In this document: positions 9,732 through 22,800 of the stretch, piece after piece
Layout: every line of letters starts with the position of its first letter
Position numbering within the stretch: the stretch's first letter is position 1
From: Aquilaria yunnanensis
Taxonomy: Eukaryota; Streptophyta; Magnoliopsida; Malvales; Thymelaeaceae
Direction: 5' to 3'
Length of the DNA stretch: 64,000 nucleotides
NCBI GenBank assembly: GCA_039654915.1
Contig: CM077593.1
Location: forward strand, 55,620,501 to 55,684,500
Program-made: the position numbers and the translations under genes
Notes under the pieces: generated by a model
Seen by the model: only the letters and a program-made list of their open reading frames with translations
What the model was told of the DNA's origin: nothing
Database searches by the model: none

Positions 9732-11145
9732 TGATGGGTTTCAGGAGCCAAACAGTGCAGCGGAATTTAACCGAAACCCTCCAGGATCCAAGTGAAACGG
9801 GTTAAACCGGGTGTTCAAAAATTTTCATACCTAATTTTCGGTTAAGATCTCTCACTCAACTATAGAGTCGAATCACAAAACCTGAATAGTTGACGTGTTC
9901 AAGCTCTCTATGGTATCCACACGAGCCTCTCGGGATCACCACGCTTCCACCACGTCCCGGCAGATGCGTTTCTCTTGCGCTCGCAGTGCTAGCTTGTGTC
10001 CTCCAAGGAATTGCAAGAGAAAAGTGCAGTTGTCCTTTTGGGAGGCTAGGGCAAGGAGACCTGCGAATTTCTCACTAAAAGTTGTATTTATAGTAAGACT
10101 CAACTTCCAGGCCTAATAAGTTTCAAAGCCCTAAACCAATTAGGCTTTAATTTCGGGCTTAATAATGGCTCAACTATTGGGCCCATTATTAATACGAAAT
10201 TATTATGAAACCAAACCCAAATTATTAGCCCATGCACTCTAATGATCCAAATAGTTCTATGTGTGCGACCCAATAGGTCTTACCACGTTGGCAATGATCA
10301 TAAATCACATTTATGATCATAAGCAATAAGCGGTGTCTAGCAACACATCATTGCTACCCAAGTGACAAGATTGATGATGATTCGACTAAACCTTTATGAT
10401 CATCACCAATATATGCCATTGTCCCTTTGTCCAAGATATCAAGACTAAGCACGTGACATGGAATGTGTCACTCTCGTATAGCCCAATCTTTGGTTTCTTG
10501 ATTACCGAGTAGACCAACTTAAACTGATGACATTGATATCGTATATCAACTCATCTGAGCATGGCCATGGATTTTTCTAAGTCTTACTCTATCAAGGGGC
10601 CCGAAGATATCACTCCCGTTACATAGGAGGGACAAATCCCATCCTGATCATACAAATCCCTCCGCATGATATGTGACATACCCAATGACCTCCTTCAAGT
10701 TCACTCAATTACGAGCAACAAAGGAAAGTATCAAAGTATGTGACTCACTTGTAGGGAACCCTAATGATTTTAGGTCGAAGGACTACATATACCATGATCA
10801 CTATGAGAATCACTTATGACACTCATATAATGATCCATGTAGTGTTCTCATGGTGGGTCGGTCCAGTACACAAGTTCTCCAACTTGTACCCATGTGTAGA
10901 CTACATATCTCATATTAGTCTTCACATATGCTAGTCATTATGTATTATTGCAACCCGCTCCACAATAATGTGAGAATAAGGACGTTTAAGAATATCATTA
11001 TTCTAGGGTTACAATTATGTTTGTTAAGTTACGCAGAAACAAAACAACAAACATAATTGCTAGATTAATGCCTTAATAAAATATCATGACTCAATGTGCA
11101 AAAATACAATCATCTCATGATTGGCTTTTGCGCACAACACTAACA
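9732..11145 (-). mobile_element. Solo LTR, copy A (1,414 bp, TSD AATAG)
   Basis: Reads on the minus strand from TGTTAGTGTTGTGC to GAAACCCATCA and is bounded by the 5-bp target-site duplication AATAG (9727-9731 and 11146-11150). A TATA-like TATAAATAC lies on the minus strand at 10084-10092. A second copy in opposite orientation occupies 14500-15089 plus 26219-27036. No second LTR or internal region is present, so it is a solo LTR. The superfamily is undetermined. ORFs inside (about 9890-10116) lack recognisable domains. Confidence 0.8.
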
Positions 11146-11150
11146 AATAG

Positions 11151-14100
11151 TGCCAGAATTTCGCTCCCAAATGTGTTTTAACCACAAAATCTCCCCATCC
11201 TCCCAAACTTTAGTAAAAGTTACAAACATACCCCTTCCCTAAACAAAAACTAGGTACTTAAAAACTTTGGCAAACTTTGCTAACTTGGACTTTGGGTTTC
11301 AAAAGTTTCATTTTTACTCCCAGGTCTTACCCCAACCCTCCAAGGTGCCAAAAGATAATTTTGCCCTTGGGCAATGCTTAGTGCCATAAACCATTTAGAA
11401 CCCACTAAACCTTTAATAACTTACTTGATTTTACTAATGCACCTATAACTAAGGCATTTAAACTAGGGATTTATGAAATTACCTTGCTCACCAAGCATTC
11501 CGCTATGAGGGCTATAACATTGGCGCTGTGGTGCCATAGTTGGTTTGAAGTTGTCTGAAAATGAGCATCTTATAGCCTTGGCTCCCAGCTTGACGTGGCC
11601 ATCCTTGGCCTCTGCCCAGGAGACCTGTGAAAGCTAGTCTCATGGTGGATTGATTTGGCCAAGAGATTTCATTAGAAAATAAGTTCAAATAGCCAAAGCA
11701 TACAAAATCCACATTTATGTGAGTTTACTACACATAACAGCTGTGTTGGAGTATTCATACATAAAGTAGACTAATGCTCTCACCCAAGAGCAACCCTAGA
11801 GTCTAGGACTCCTCAAAACATAGACAATGGAGGCATCTAAAAGTACTATATATACAAGCCTCAACTGAGATCTTCTTAAACTAACTCCCACGTTGGATGC
11901 AAGTCGCAGTGGCGAGTCACAAAAGTCCTTGTCCAAGTGCTACTAGGCTCTACAGCCAAAGGAAGACTCTAGTTAGTACTGTTACTTGACCAACAAGTTA
12001 CTTATGTAGGCTAGAATCATAAAGATTCTCAAGTATTAACCTGCACAAAAGCTAACTATCGCAATAACCGTCAACGGTTACCCAGTTCAAAAAATTCAAA
12101 ATCTGCACAACATAACTAGGGAATGAGAACTTAAACATTCTTAGTAAGGGTCTTCATTGTACCTACAAGAAAATTACTAAGGACTCCACATATGATAACA
12201 TATGTAACCTGCTGTGAGCTCTTACAGCTTGAGGGCCTGATATATATGCACATATAACTAGGTCCCTTGAGACCTCTCTTCACTTAGTTCTTGAACCATA
12301 AGGCATAGCCTTGTCCTTTAGCAAGCTTAGCTTGCCAACCTAACTAGTGATAAAACACCAGTTGAACCTCTTCCGTTTATGTTGTATAAGGGAATTATGG
12401 TGGCACTATTGTAGACTAGGCCATAAAGGCCTTATAGACTAGGTGCACTAAGGTTTCACCTTGCAACTTCATGGCCAATGGCACGGCTAGGTCACCAAGG
12501 GTTCTAAACCTTCCACCCAAGCTAATGGTATTTAGTTGTTATCCTTAATAAACTAGTTTTCCTACTTATGGTACAAGTCATCATAAAACTTTAAAAAACT
12601 CAAGAAAACTCCTAGTTCTTGAAGGATTTTTGGAAGTCTTGGAGTACCCCCAGAATACTTAGACCCTAAGGTACCCTAAGAACTCCATTAGGTCTCCCCT
12701 CGACCTTCCTAGCAAAACTTGGAAAATTCAGCCAACCTGCCTGCGGCGATGCATGGCCACTGTTGGGAACATTCTACCAACTTTTCTGGTATTGGCGACG
12801 CGTCATGGACAATGGTACCAAACTGGTGACGTGTCGCCAATCTGTGAATCTACAGAATTTTCACAGATTTTGCTGCTATGAACTTTGGACACTTACCATA
12901 CATTTCAAACATGCTTGGTTAGCCTCTACACTTCACATACATGTAAAACATGTTGCATAGATCGCAACCAACTATCACAAGCCAATCTATGATGCATTAT
13001 AACATCATTCCAATCATCACAAACCTCATAGTCCACCATGATTCAACCTTGTTCACTAACTAATGATATTGCTAGAATTACTCAAATTCTTCAAGAAAAC
13101 TCATTCCAATAGCATTAATTGAAGTTAAAAACACAACTCCTTTACCTCAACTCCACTAAACAAGCAAGAATCAAGCACTCTTCCAATCCACTAGGCTCAC
13201 CAAAGCACCACCTAAGTTCCAAGCAAAACATAGGCCCCCAACATCAAATTCTCGCTTTCTAACCAAAACCCAAGCTCCTAATTAACCAATAAACATGAAT
13301 TCAATCAAGAACACACTGATTATCTCGTACTAAAAATAGGGGATGGGAGAAAACATGCTTCCAAGCTCCAAAACCATGGTTTTATGCTTGAAATGAGCTC
13401 CCAATGGCCCCTATACTTATGATGGCTACTCTTTTCACCAAGAAACTTTGATTTCAAGCTCAATTGGATGGAAAAATGAGGTGGAGAGAATGAAATCGGG
13501 TTTATGGCAGCCACCCTTCACTTTACCCTCTTATAACCCTTGCTTAACACAAAAGCCACCAAAGTATTAGACTTGATACACTTAAGCCCCCATCCTTTGG
13601 CAACCTTAGCTATCTTTGATTAATCCTTGTTTATTTCAACAAGTTTGGGTTAAAGTTGAAAGTTAAGTTATAAAACTTCATTTTAACCACTCGGGACCTA
13701 ACTCGGCTATTCAGGATGCAAAATTACCATTTTTCCCCTAAACCTCTTTTTGTGCCTCAACTTTCTTGGAACTTAGTGAACTTTGCTAAACTTTTCTATT
13801 ATTGCTATGTAAACTTGAATTAAGGTTTCAAAACTTAATTCAGAGTACTTTTCCTTCCTCAAGCATGCTTCCCACTAGTAGGGCTATAACACAGCTGGTG
13901 CCAAGGCACTAAGGGCATGACCTGGGCATGATTTCTTTGGCACCTAGGCACCCAGAATGGTGCCTCAGTGCCATGAACTAGCCAACTTCATTGTTCCTCA
14001 AAAAAACCATGCACAATCACCTCGAACTTGGTTCCAATCACTTATAGGCTTGCAATTTCTCATCCCCAAGGCTAAATATGATGCAAATGCATTTACATAA

Positions 14101-14494
14101 CATGGAAAATAATAAATCCCCTTACCTTAAACACAACCAAAGAAAAATCAAGCAAGTTGAATATCAAAGCTTCCATGGCTCCACTAAGAGTTTCATACAG
14201 TTCCAAGACAAATTCATCATAAATGGCACCAATTCTAGCTCAACTAAGCTTGACCCCAGCTCAAGGAAGCACAAAAAACCAAGAAATCAAATGGTAAAAA
14301 CGTACCTAAGCTCCCAAGAACAAAAAAATGCCCCTCCAAAGCTCAAAACACCAAAACTAAGCAAGAGCAAGGTTGCTTTCACTTGGGTACTCCATGGGGC
14401 TCCCAAATTAACCAATATTTGAAGGATTAATAAGATTTGGGCATGAATTTTAAATGGCAAGAGAGAGTTACGAGTTAAAGGTGAAAGAGATGAT
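11151..14494. other. Non-coding, transposon-derived region with LTR-end motifs
   Basis: No gene is recognised in 3.3 kb. GGGCTATAACA-type ends occur at 11509-11519 and 13881-13891 (and GGGCTGTAACA at 27414-27424). Read on the minus strand these give TGTTATAGCCC/TGTTACAGCCC, plausible LTR starts of related Gypsy copies. Sequences just beyond each share a GGTGCCA motif. Boundaries and superfamily could not be fixed by eye. Confidence 0.35.
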
Positions 14495-15089
14495 GAACGT
14501 GTTAGTGTTGTGCCCAAAAAGCCAATCATGAGATGATTGTATTTTTGCACATTGAGTCATGATATTTTATTGAGGCATTAATCCAGCAATTTTGTTTGTT
14601 GTTTTGTTTCTGCGTAACGTAATAAACATAATTGTAACCCTAGAATAATGATATTCTTAAACGTCCCTAGTCTAGTATTATTGTGGAGCGGGTTGCAATA
14701 ATACATAATGACTAGCATATGTGGAGACTAATATGAGATATGTAGTCTACATATGGGTACAAGTTGGAGAACTTGTGTACTGGACCGACCTACCATGAGA
14801 ACACTTCATGGATCGTTATATGAGTGTCATAAGTGATTCTCATAGTGATCATGGTATATGTAGTCCTTCGACCTAAGATCATCAAGGTTCCCTACATGTG
14901 AGTCACATACTTTGATACTTTCCTTTGTTGCTCGTAACTGAGTGAACTTGAAGGAGGTCATTGGGTATGTCACATATCATGCGGAGGGATTTGTATGATC
15001 AAGATGGGATTTGTCCCTCCTATGTAACGGGAGTGATATCTTTGGGCCCCTTGATAGAGTGAGACTTAGAAAATGCATGGCCATGCTCC

Positions 15090-15956
15090 TGATGGCCCAG
15101 GGCCTCATCGTTGTGAGTCATGATGACTGTTGAGGAGACTTCTAGGAGGAAGAACGCCTGGAAGGTGGATCGCCTCTAGGAGAGTACCTGGAAAACTGAG
15201 AAACAGGGTTAGGAGGCCCCCGGAGTGTTTTTCCGGGGGGGGAGCCTCCGACGCCCAAGTCAGTGGTGGCCGGAAGAAGGAGAAAGTCACTAGCTCAAAG
15301 AGAAAGGCAGAAAAGTCTCGCCTGGTCTTTTCTCAGAGTATGGGAGCTGTATCTCCGGCCTGCCAACCTCCTGTCAAGTATTTATTTCCTGTATATATAG
15401 GAATACCTAGCCCGTTCAGATCATGACACGTGTGCGGTCGGATGCTCCTGAACGTCTGGGCGTAGGGGACAGATAGTTGGTAGCTAGATGGCCTCGAGCC
15501 TTGTGCTGAGACGGGCCATGATATGATTCTGATGGCGTCTGCGCGTCAGGGCGACCTTTTACGTCTGTGGTGGGACGTGTCAGAGGCTTCCTTAAATGCT
15601 TCCTTAAATGCGCCTGCCGTACTCCCGGGGTCCCTGGGCGAGGTCGTCCTCTAGTTCGGACAGAGCCTCTTCGGGAAGCCTACCCTCAGTTCGGGGGTTC
15701 CCAGTTCCAGGGGGTTCCGCCTTCGGGGATATCATGTTCGGGCAGCAATGTCTGGTGCCACTTTTCCGAAGGCGCGTTGTTCACAACCTTGGGGGGCGAA
15801 TGGAGTCCTCAAGTTTTACTGGCGTGCCGAGGCTCGGAGCTCTCAGGCTATCTCCCGAGGTGCATGATTCCACCTATTCCCGGGAAGCGCCAGTTCTTCC
15901 GGCCGTTGTTGTGGCAGGGTATTCGGCCAGATTGAGGCGACAGCCTTTGGCTATCA
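15090..15956 (-). repeat. Tat-A 3' LTR
   Basis: 867 bp, TGATGGCC...GGCTATCA on the plus strand. In element orientation it begins TGATAGCC and ends GGCCATCA. It contains G-box CACGTG at 15427-15432, TATATATA at 15392-15399 and a CCCCCGG/CCGGGGG hairpin near 15217-15240. Confidence 0.95.
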
Positions 15957-15973
15957 CATGCCCCCCTCTGGAA
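15957..15973 (-). promoter_or_regulatory. Tat-A polypurine tract
   Basis: On the minus strand CCAGAGGGGGGCATG abuts the 3' LTR start TGATAGCC. Identical tracts are found in Tat-B (30461-30477) and Tat-C (45824-45840). Confidence 0.8.
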
Positions 15974-16291
15974 AGCCGAAGTGAAGACTTCGGTTTGCAT
16001 CTCTTTCCGAGGTTGCCGTTGGGAGTCTTGTTGGGAAGCATAACCTGTTCCGAGGTCGCACCTTTTGCCCGAGGGTCTGGGCTGTTCGGCCTTGGCCTTT
16101 TCTTTGGTGTCTCCGAGGCAAAGCCTGTACCGAAGATACACCTCTTGCCCAAAAGTCATGGGCTGTTCAGCCATAGCCTGTCTCTTGGTGTCCTCGAGGT
16201 GGCCTGCTTTTTTATTTCTGCAGGTCTGATGGCCAAGCGTGTCAGACTGAGCGGCGCGTCTCCATTTCTCAGGGATGTCAAACGACGTGTC

Positions 16292-16510
16292 CCAATCAGG
16301 AGGCGTGTCCCGGTTTTCCAGGCACGTTTGGGGAGGCACGTCCCCCATTTCTGCGCAGCGGTTGACACGTGGCTTCTTGCCATTGGAGGAGAGGCGCGTC
16401 ATTTACAGAGGGCGCGCCTTTTCGGGTGCAGCGGGCAGTTACGGTGACGGTTCGCCTCCAATGGGTACTTATGATGTTTTTTCGGTTACCCACCTTTGGC
16501 CTATAAATAG
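16292..16510 (+). promoter_or_regulatory. Promoter of the convergent extra gene, Tat-A
   Basis: Plus-strand promoter-like block: CCAAT at 16292-16296, several ACGT cores, a G-box/ABRE ACACGTGGC at 16365-16373, and TATAAATAG at 16502-16510. The ATG follows at 16797 after a pyrimidine-rich leader (CTTACTGTTTTTCTGCTC). The arrangement is that of an ordinary Pol II promoter and is repeated in Tat-B and Tat-C. Use in vivo is inferred. Confidence 0.6.
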
Positions 16511-16796
16511 CCCATTCTATCATAAGTCCCACTTACTGTTTTTCTGCTCTTTTTCTGCTCTGCCCTCTGTTCTTGCGTTTTATCTTGCTTTCTGTGGCGG
16601 AGCTTCTTTAATCAGAGCTTCTTCCTACCAACTTTCACGACGGCATCCTCAGGCAAATCTTTTGGTGGGTTTTGATTTCCAGAGTACTTGATTCCTCTGT
16701 TTTTCTGAGTTTTTCTGGAAAACTGTTGTTTTTTCCAAACTCATCTTCTGAGTTTTTTCTGGAAACTATTTTCTTTTCCATCTCAAACTCTTTTTC

Positions 16797-19122
16797 ATGT
16801 CTGCGATGCCTGTTCCCGAGAGCTGGAAACCTCTTCTGGCCCATCCTTGCTGTACCACCCCCGAAAAACTAGAGAGGTGGAAGAAAAAATTCTTTCTTCC
16901 GTCTTACGCTGTGACCAGACTGCCTCGTTCTAGCCATTTTGCTTTTTCAAACCGTGGCGACGAGGTTACCGTCTTCCGAGCCCAACTGAAGGCCGGTCTT
17001 CGGTATCCTCCCCCGAAGGTGGTTTGCGAGTTCTGCCAATTCCATGGCATTGCTGTGAACCAGCTTCCCCCGAACGCGTACTGCTATTTTAACGCCTACC
17101 TCTGCATGTGTGGCGTGTTCGGGATAGAGCCGCACTTCATCATTTTCATGCAGTACTACAAGCTCTATGTGGTCCCGAAGGGTGGCTTCTATTTCCTGCT
17201 ACCTCGGGGATCCGGGAGCAAAAAATTCACCTTCACCTTCGACACGAAGGACAGCTGGCGGGGGTGGCAGCCTAAGTTCTTTTTCCTCAAGGTGGATAAG
17301 AACTGGTCTGATGTCCCGACCAGGTGGGCTCAGGGATCCGAGGATGCTGCTGACCCCACCGTTGGCTTCCGTGTTCGCGGATTTCGACGCCCGCATTCGG
17401 GCAGTCGCTGACTGGGCTCCCGAGGTCTCTCCTCGTGCTCTTTACCCCTTTCCTATCAACTGGAGGTTGATGACCGAAGAAGTCCTTCGGGAGCTGAAAG
17501 TGGTTAAGGAGCACGTGACTGACCTCAATATGCCTGCTCCCGCCATCGCCGGGAAAGACTCCTGGCTGGTCAAGCTCCTTAAGGGGGAGACTTCTTTCGA
17601 AACTTTTGCCGAAAGTGAGTAATCTTCCATCCCTTTATACTTTTTCCTCGGACTTACGCTGATATTTCTTCTCTTTTTCAGAGATGGGCGATGGGGCTGC
17701 CGCTTATTACAAGGCCCTCTTTTCTGGCCAGGTGGAGAAGGGGGAGCAAACAAAGAAGGCGGCTTCCCGAAGAAGGAAGACGACAGGGGCAGGACCCTCG
17801 GCGAAGCGAGTTAGGAAGACTCTCCAGTCTCCTCAGCCAGAGCTTTTGGAAGAAGAAGCTGGCGAAGACGCTGGTCTTGTTGAAATTCCACCGGCCGAGG
17901 TCCCCGCTACTTCCGCCGAGGTGCCTCTTCCCGACCTCGAGGCCCCCAGAAACACTGTAGTGGTAGAAGTACCCACCGCCGAGGAGCGGTACCGGCAGAA
18001 GGGTAAGGGTCTTTCTTCCGAGGGGCCCGAGGATTCCGAGGACACTGTCTCCGAGGTTCCTCCAGGTATGTCTTTAGCCGAAGTTCAGCTCCTTTTCTTT
18101 TCGCGAATTTTTCTTTTGCTCCTAACTTCCTTCTCACTCTCAGGGGAATCTCTTACTGTTGGCTGGAGGGCCATTCATGAGAGGAAACGGGCCCTGCGTA
18201 ATGCCACAATCCCTGAGGGGAAGATCCCCTTGGAGCCCTTTTGGACAATTACGGAGGATATGAATCTGTTCTCCGACGATTGTCCGAAGATGACCAAAGA
18301 GATTTGGAAGGGGATGACCACTGATGCCTCCTTCCGGGCCATTGCGGCGGCTCACCCGGGGGATAATACCCTCGCCGCAAAAGTCACCGAGCATGCTGCT
18401 CAGGTATAGTCTTTACACTTTTTTCCTCAATTTTCTAAGTGTTTAGACTTGTACTAACCTGGACTTTTGCCTTGCCGTAGCTGCTGGAGTACGCTGGTTA
18501 TCTCCGAGTTCGGGTGGCCAGACAGGCTGCCTCCAAGGATGCGACTTCGCGGGAACTCACTGAAGCGAAGGCTTCTCTTGCGAAGGTGATCGCCAGCAAC
18601 CAGCAGCTGACAGCGGATTGTTCTCAGCAACTTGCTGCCGTTCGGGAGGAGTTCTCGAAGAAAAGAGAAGAACTTGAAAAGGACTCCTCCCGGAAGATTT
18701 CCGACCTCGGCGACCAAGTAAAGGAGCTGCTTGCCGCCAATGAAGATCTTGTCAAGGACAAGGCTGTTTCCGACAGTCTTGCGTCGAGTTTGACGGACGA
18801 GAACGCTGCTCTTCAAGCCGAGGTCGAGGCTCTGAAGAAGGAGTCCGGAGAGATGCTGGGGATAAGTGAGCTCGAGGAGGAGGTTGCTGAGCTGAGGGAC
18901 GAGGTCAATGTCCTTGGCATTCAAAAACGTACTTCTGACGACATGGCCAAGGTCGCCTTTCAGGACGGCTTCTGCCTCGCTCGGCACCAGGTGCTGCAGA
19001 GGTTCCCAGATTTGGACCTCTCTTTTCTGGAGGGCCTAAATATTCCTGAGGGACCTCGGTGGCAGTGGTCCCGGGTCGAGCATCTGAAGCTTCCTGGTCT
19101 TCGTCCACCCGGCTCTCCCTAG
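16797..19122 (+). pseudogene. Convergent extra gene of Tat-A, broken in exon 1
   Basis: Four exons: 16797-17614, 17682-18065, 18144-18403 and 18481-19122. They match the intact genes of Tat-B and Tat-C. Exon 1 is 818 nt instead of 841 because 23 bp are missing after GGCTCAGGG near 17335, shifting the frame so translation ends at 17411 (about 204 residues). Everything downstream, including splice sites and the coiled-coil exon, is intact. The N-terminal PF04195-like domain would therefore still be made, without the coiled coil. A splice event skipping the lesion cannot be excluded. Confidence 0.8.
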
Positions 19123-19257
19123 TTTGCTTTAGGGCTCCTCTTATTTTTCCCCTTCGTGCTCCTTCTTTGGACACTTCTTTTGTAAGGCAGCTTTTGCTCT
19201 AAATGAACAATCTTTTCGGCTAAGTCCTTTCTTGCAAGTTTCTTTATTTCCATTGTC

Positions 19258-19745
19258 CCGAACACGTTCGCTCCAAGAGACTTTCGGAAAACCTGCAACC
19301 AAAGAAACTTTTTACCTTCCTTTGTCCCGAGCATGCTCGCTCAAGAGACTTTCTGGAAAATTTGCAAAAATTTGGCCAAGTCTTTTGCAGGCTTTTTGTT
19401 TCCTTTTATCCCGAACATGTTCGCTCAAGGGCCTTCGGAAAATCTTTAGCCAAATTTTTCTGTCTTCCTATTGTCCCGAGCATATTTGCTCAAAAGGACT
19501 TAGGAAAATCTTCACGAGATTGCTCATTCCCTTTTTCCCGAGCACGTTCGCTCAAGGGTGTTCGGAAATTACCTCTGCTTTTGTTTTGGCGTGTATTTTT
19601 GCGAGATTCTTGCTTTCCCTTTCTCCCGAGCATGTTCGCTCAAGGGTGTTCGGAAAATTTTCTCTGCACTGATTATGCTGAGTACCTTTGCAAGATTCTT
19701 GTTTCCCATTTTTCCCGAGCATAGTGGCTCAAGGGGCTTCGGGAA
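19258..19745. repeat. Seven-copy palindromic repeat array between convergent genes, Tat-A
   Basis: CCGA(A/G)CATGTTCGCTCAAGG-type motif at 19258, 19328, 19411, 19476, 19538, 19626 and 19715, spaced 62-89 bp. Copy 3 is the perfect palindrome CGAACATGTTCG and copy 2 the compensated palindrome CGAGCATGCTCG. Each is followed within ~16 nt by TTCGG, which can pair with the leading CCGA to form a stem-loop. The array separates the extra gene's stop (19122) from pol's stop (19881). Confidence 0.8.
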
Positions 19746-19880
19746 GTTACAACCGCTTTTTTCGTGGCGAGCACCTTCGCGGAAATCTGTCTTGGACAAT
19801 TTTGGTATACTTGAAAATTTTTCTCAAGACCATTCTGTACTTAGAATATTTCTTGTACAACATACTTCTTCCGCTCAACC

Positions 19881-22800
19881 TTAGGCGTAGAATTTTTTCA
19901 AGGCATCTGAATGCCAAGTGTTTTTCAATTCTACGCCTTCGGCGTCGCCAAGCTTGTACACGCCTTTTCGTACTTCGGCGAGGACCAAATAAGGTCCTTC
20001 CCAATTTGCGCGAAGTACTCCGTGAGATGGCCTTCGGGGTGCGAAGTCGGCCTTTCGGAGAACGAGGTCTCCTTTTTTGATTTCTTTTGGCCTGGCTTTT
20101 AAGTTGATAGCCGCGGCCACTCTTTGCTGGAAAGCTTTTCTTCTCAGCTCGGCTATTTCTCTGTGTTCGGCCACAAGGTCGAGCTTAGTTCTCAGACCGA
20201 GGTCGTTTCCGCCTTCATCAAATACTTGCACCCGTATTGAAGGCTGAACTATCTCTATTGGGATAATGGCCTCTGTTCCGAAGACGAGTGAGAAGGGAGT
20301 TTCCCCTGTGGCTCTTCGTGGCGTCGTTCGGTAGCTCCACAATACACTTTGGAGTTCTCCTGGCCATTTCCCCTTGGCTTCCCCAAGTCTCTTTCTCAGG
20401 CCGTCTTTTATGGTCCTGTTTGATACTTCCACCTGCCCATTGCTTTGGGGGTGAGCTACTGGGGCGAAGTGCATCTTTATTCCGAGGTCGCTGATGAATT
20501 CCTGGAATCCTTTGTCTATGAACTGGGATCCATTATCAGCTACTAGCACCCTCGGTATGCCAAATCTGCATACGATGTTCTTCCATACGAACTTCTGCAC
20601 TTCTTTTGCCGAGATAGTTGCTAGTGGTTCTGCCTCTACCCACTTTGAGAAATAGTCCACTGCTACCACGCAGAATTTCACGCCTCCGGGCGCTGTGGGG
20701 AGTGGCCCAATAAGGTCTATACCCCAGACTGCGAAGGGCCAAGGATAGTCTGCCGACGTTACCATTTCCGAGGGTATCCTCTGGATTTTTGCATGTCTCT
20801 GGCAACTACCGCACTTCTGGACGAACTGTCTTGCGTCCTTTCTCAGGGTAGGCCAGAAGTATCCTTGGCGGAGTATCACTGCTGCAAGGGCATCAGTTCC
20901 AACGTGCGAGCCGCACATGCCTTCGTGGACTTCTTCGAGGACTATCTCAGTATCCTCTTCGCCCACACATCTCTGCAGCGGATTTGCATATCCTTGCCGA
21001 TATAACTCTTCACCAATCAGGAAGAATCTTCCGGCACGTCTTCGCAGTCTTGCAGCACTGCCGGCGTCTTCGGGAAGCTCATTCTCTGCGAGGTATCTCT
21101 TTATGGGGTCCTTCCACCCCATTCCCGAGGTCGTTACGCTTAGCACGGAGATGCTTGGATGGTCTAGCACCTCGGTGTATGTTTTGGACTTTGCTAAGCA
21201 ATCTGCCTCAGTGTTATTCCGCCGTGGTACATTTTCGATCCGTACGGCGTCAAACTCTTGGATGAGATTTCTTACCAGCTCGTGGTATTTTGCCAAGATG
21301 GGGTCCTTCGCCCCATAATCTCCTGCCGTCTGCCGAACTACCAGCTGGGAATCGCTGTGAGCCCTTAAGCTTCTCACGCCAATCTTTCTGGCCAAGCGTA
21401 ATCCCGCTATGAGGGCTTCATACTCAGCCACATTATTGGTGACGTTGAAGCTGAACTTGATAGCCTTCATCACCTCTAGGCCTTCAGGTCCTCTGATAAC
21501 TATTCCAGCTCCCTGGTGTTCGGACCCCGAGGCTCCGTCAACATGCAAGGTCCATTCTGGCTCCCCTTCTTTCGGATCTGAGTGGTTCTCCTCAGTGGTG
21601 GGTATTTCGGCGATAAAATCTGCCAATGCTTGGGCTTTTATGGCCTTTCGAGGCTCATACGTGATTTCGTGTTCGCCAAGCTCTATGCACCACTTGGAGA
21701 GCCTTCCCGAATGATCAACTCTCTTCATGACATCCCGTAGTGGTAGACTACTTCGGACGATGATGGGGTGAGCCTGGAAATATGGTCGCAGCCTTCTTCC
21801 TGCAAGCACCAAGGCGTATATAGCTTTTTGAAGCAAAGGGTACCTGACTTCGGCGCCATGCAAGGACTTGCTGACATAGTAGACCGGCCATTGTTTCGGC
21901 CCTTCTTCCTTTATCAGGACCGAGCTCACGGCCTTTTCTGTGACGGCGAGGTATAGTACGAGGGGTTCTCCCTCCCGAGGTTGCCGCAGAGTCGGCAGGC
22001 TGGCCAGGTACACTTTGAGTTCCTCCCAGGCCTTTTGGCAATCTTCATCCCAAGGATGACTGTTTCTTCCGAGGTCGCCTTCCATCTTTGCTGCCTTTGT
22101 GAGGACTTTGAAGAAAGGTCTACACCTATCTCCATACCTGGAAATAAACCTGCTCAGAGAGGTTATTCTTCCGGTTAGTCTCTGCACGTCTTTCACTGTG
22201 GCAGGAGTTCGGAACTCAAGCAGAGCCTTAATCTTCTCAGGATTGGCGTCGATGCCTCTTTCGGATACCATGTACCCAAGGAATTTTCCCGACGTCACCC
22301 CGAACATACACTTCTCGGGGTTAAGGCGAATCCCGAAGGCTCTGAGCTTTTGGAAGGTTTCCTCCAAATCTGCAACGTGGTAGCCGGGCAGCTTGCTTTT
22401 TACTATCATATCGTCAACATATACTTCCATGTTTCTCCCCATTTGGTCTTTAAAGACCTTGTTCATCAGTCTCTGGTAGGTGGCTCCTGCATTTTTCAGC
22501 CCGAAGGGCATTCTTATATAGCAGTACGTTCCTCCCTCGGTGATGAAGGCAGTTTTCTCTTCATCTTCCGGGTCCATCCTTATCTGATGGTAGCCGCTGA
22601 AGGCATCTAGGAAGCTCAGGAGCCCGTATTCGGCCGTTGAATCTACCAGTTGATCTATTGGCGGGAGGGGAAATGAGTCTTTCGGGCAAGCATCGTTCAA
22701 GTTTCTGAAATCAATGCACATCCGGAGTTTGCTGCTACCTTCTTTTGTGGCGATGACCACGTTGCTTAACCATTCGGGGTATTTGACCTCCCTGATAACT

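Noticed and set aside
9890..10116. Overlapping 62-73-codon ORFs in the solo LTR
   Set aside because: They correspond to the transcribed LTR leader region, are frameshifted relative to copy B, and show no family.
15567..16447. Plus- and minus-strand ORFs of 120-280 codons within and just beyond the LTRs
   Set aside because: They start inside the LTR, are rich in Ser/Gly/Arg low-complexity sequence, and are not preserved in Tat-C; judged to be chance frames in GC-rich LTR DNA.
16797..19122. The convergent extra gene as a captured ordinary host gene
   Set aside because: Its N-terminal half resembles PF04195, a domain known mainly from transposon-associated plant proteins, and it recurs at the same position in every copy, so it is an established component of the element family rather than a recent host capture.
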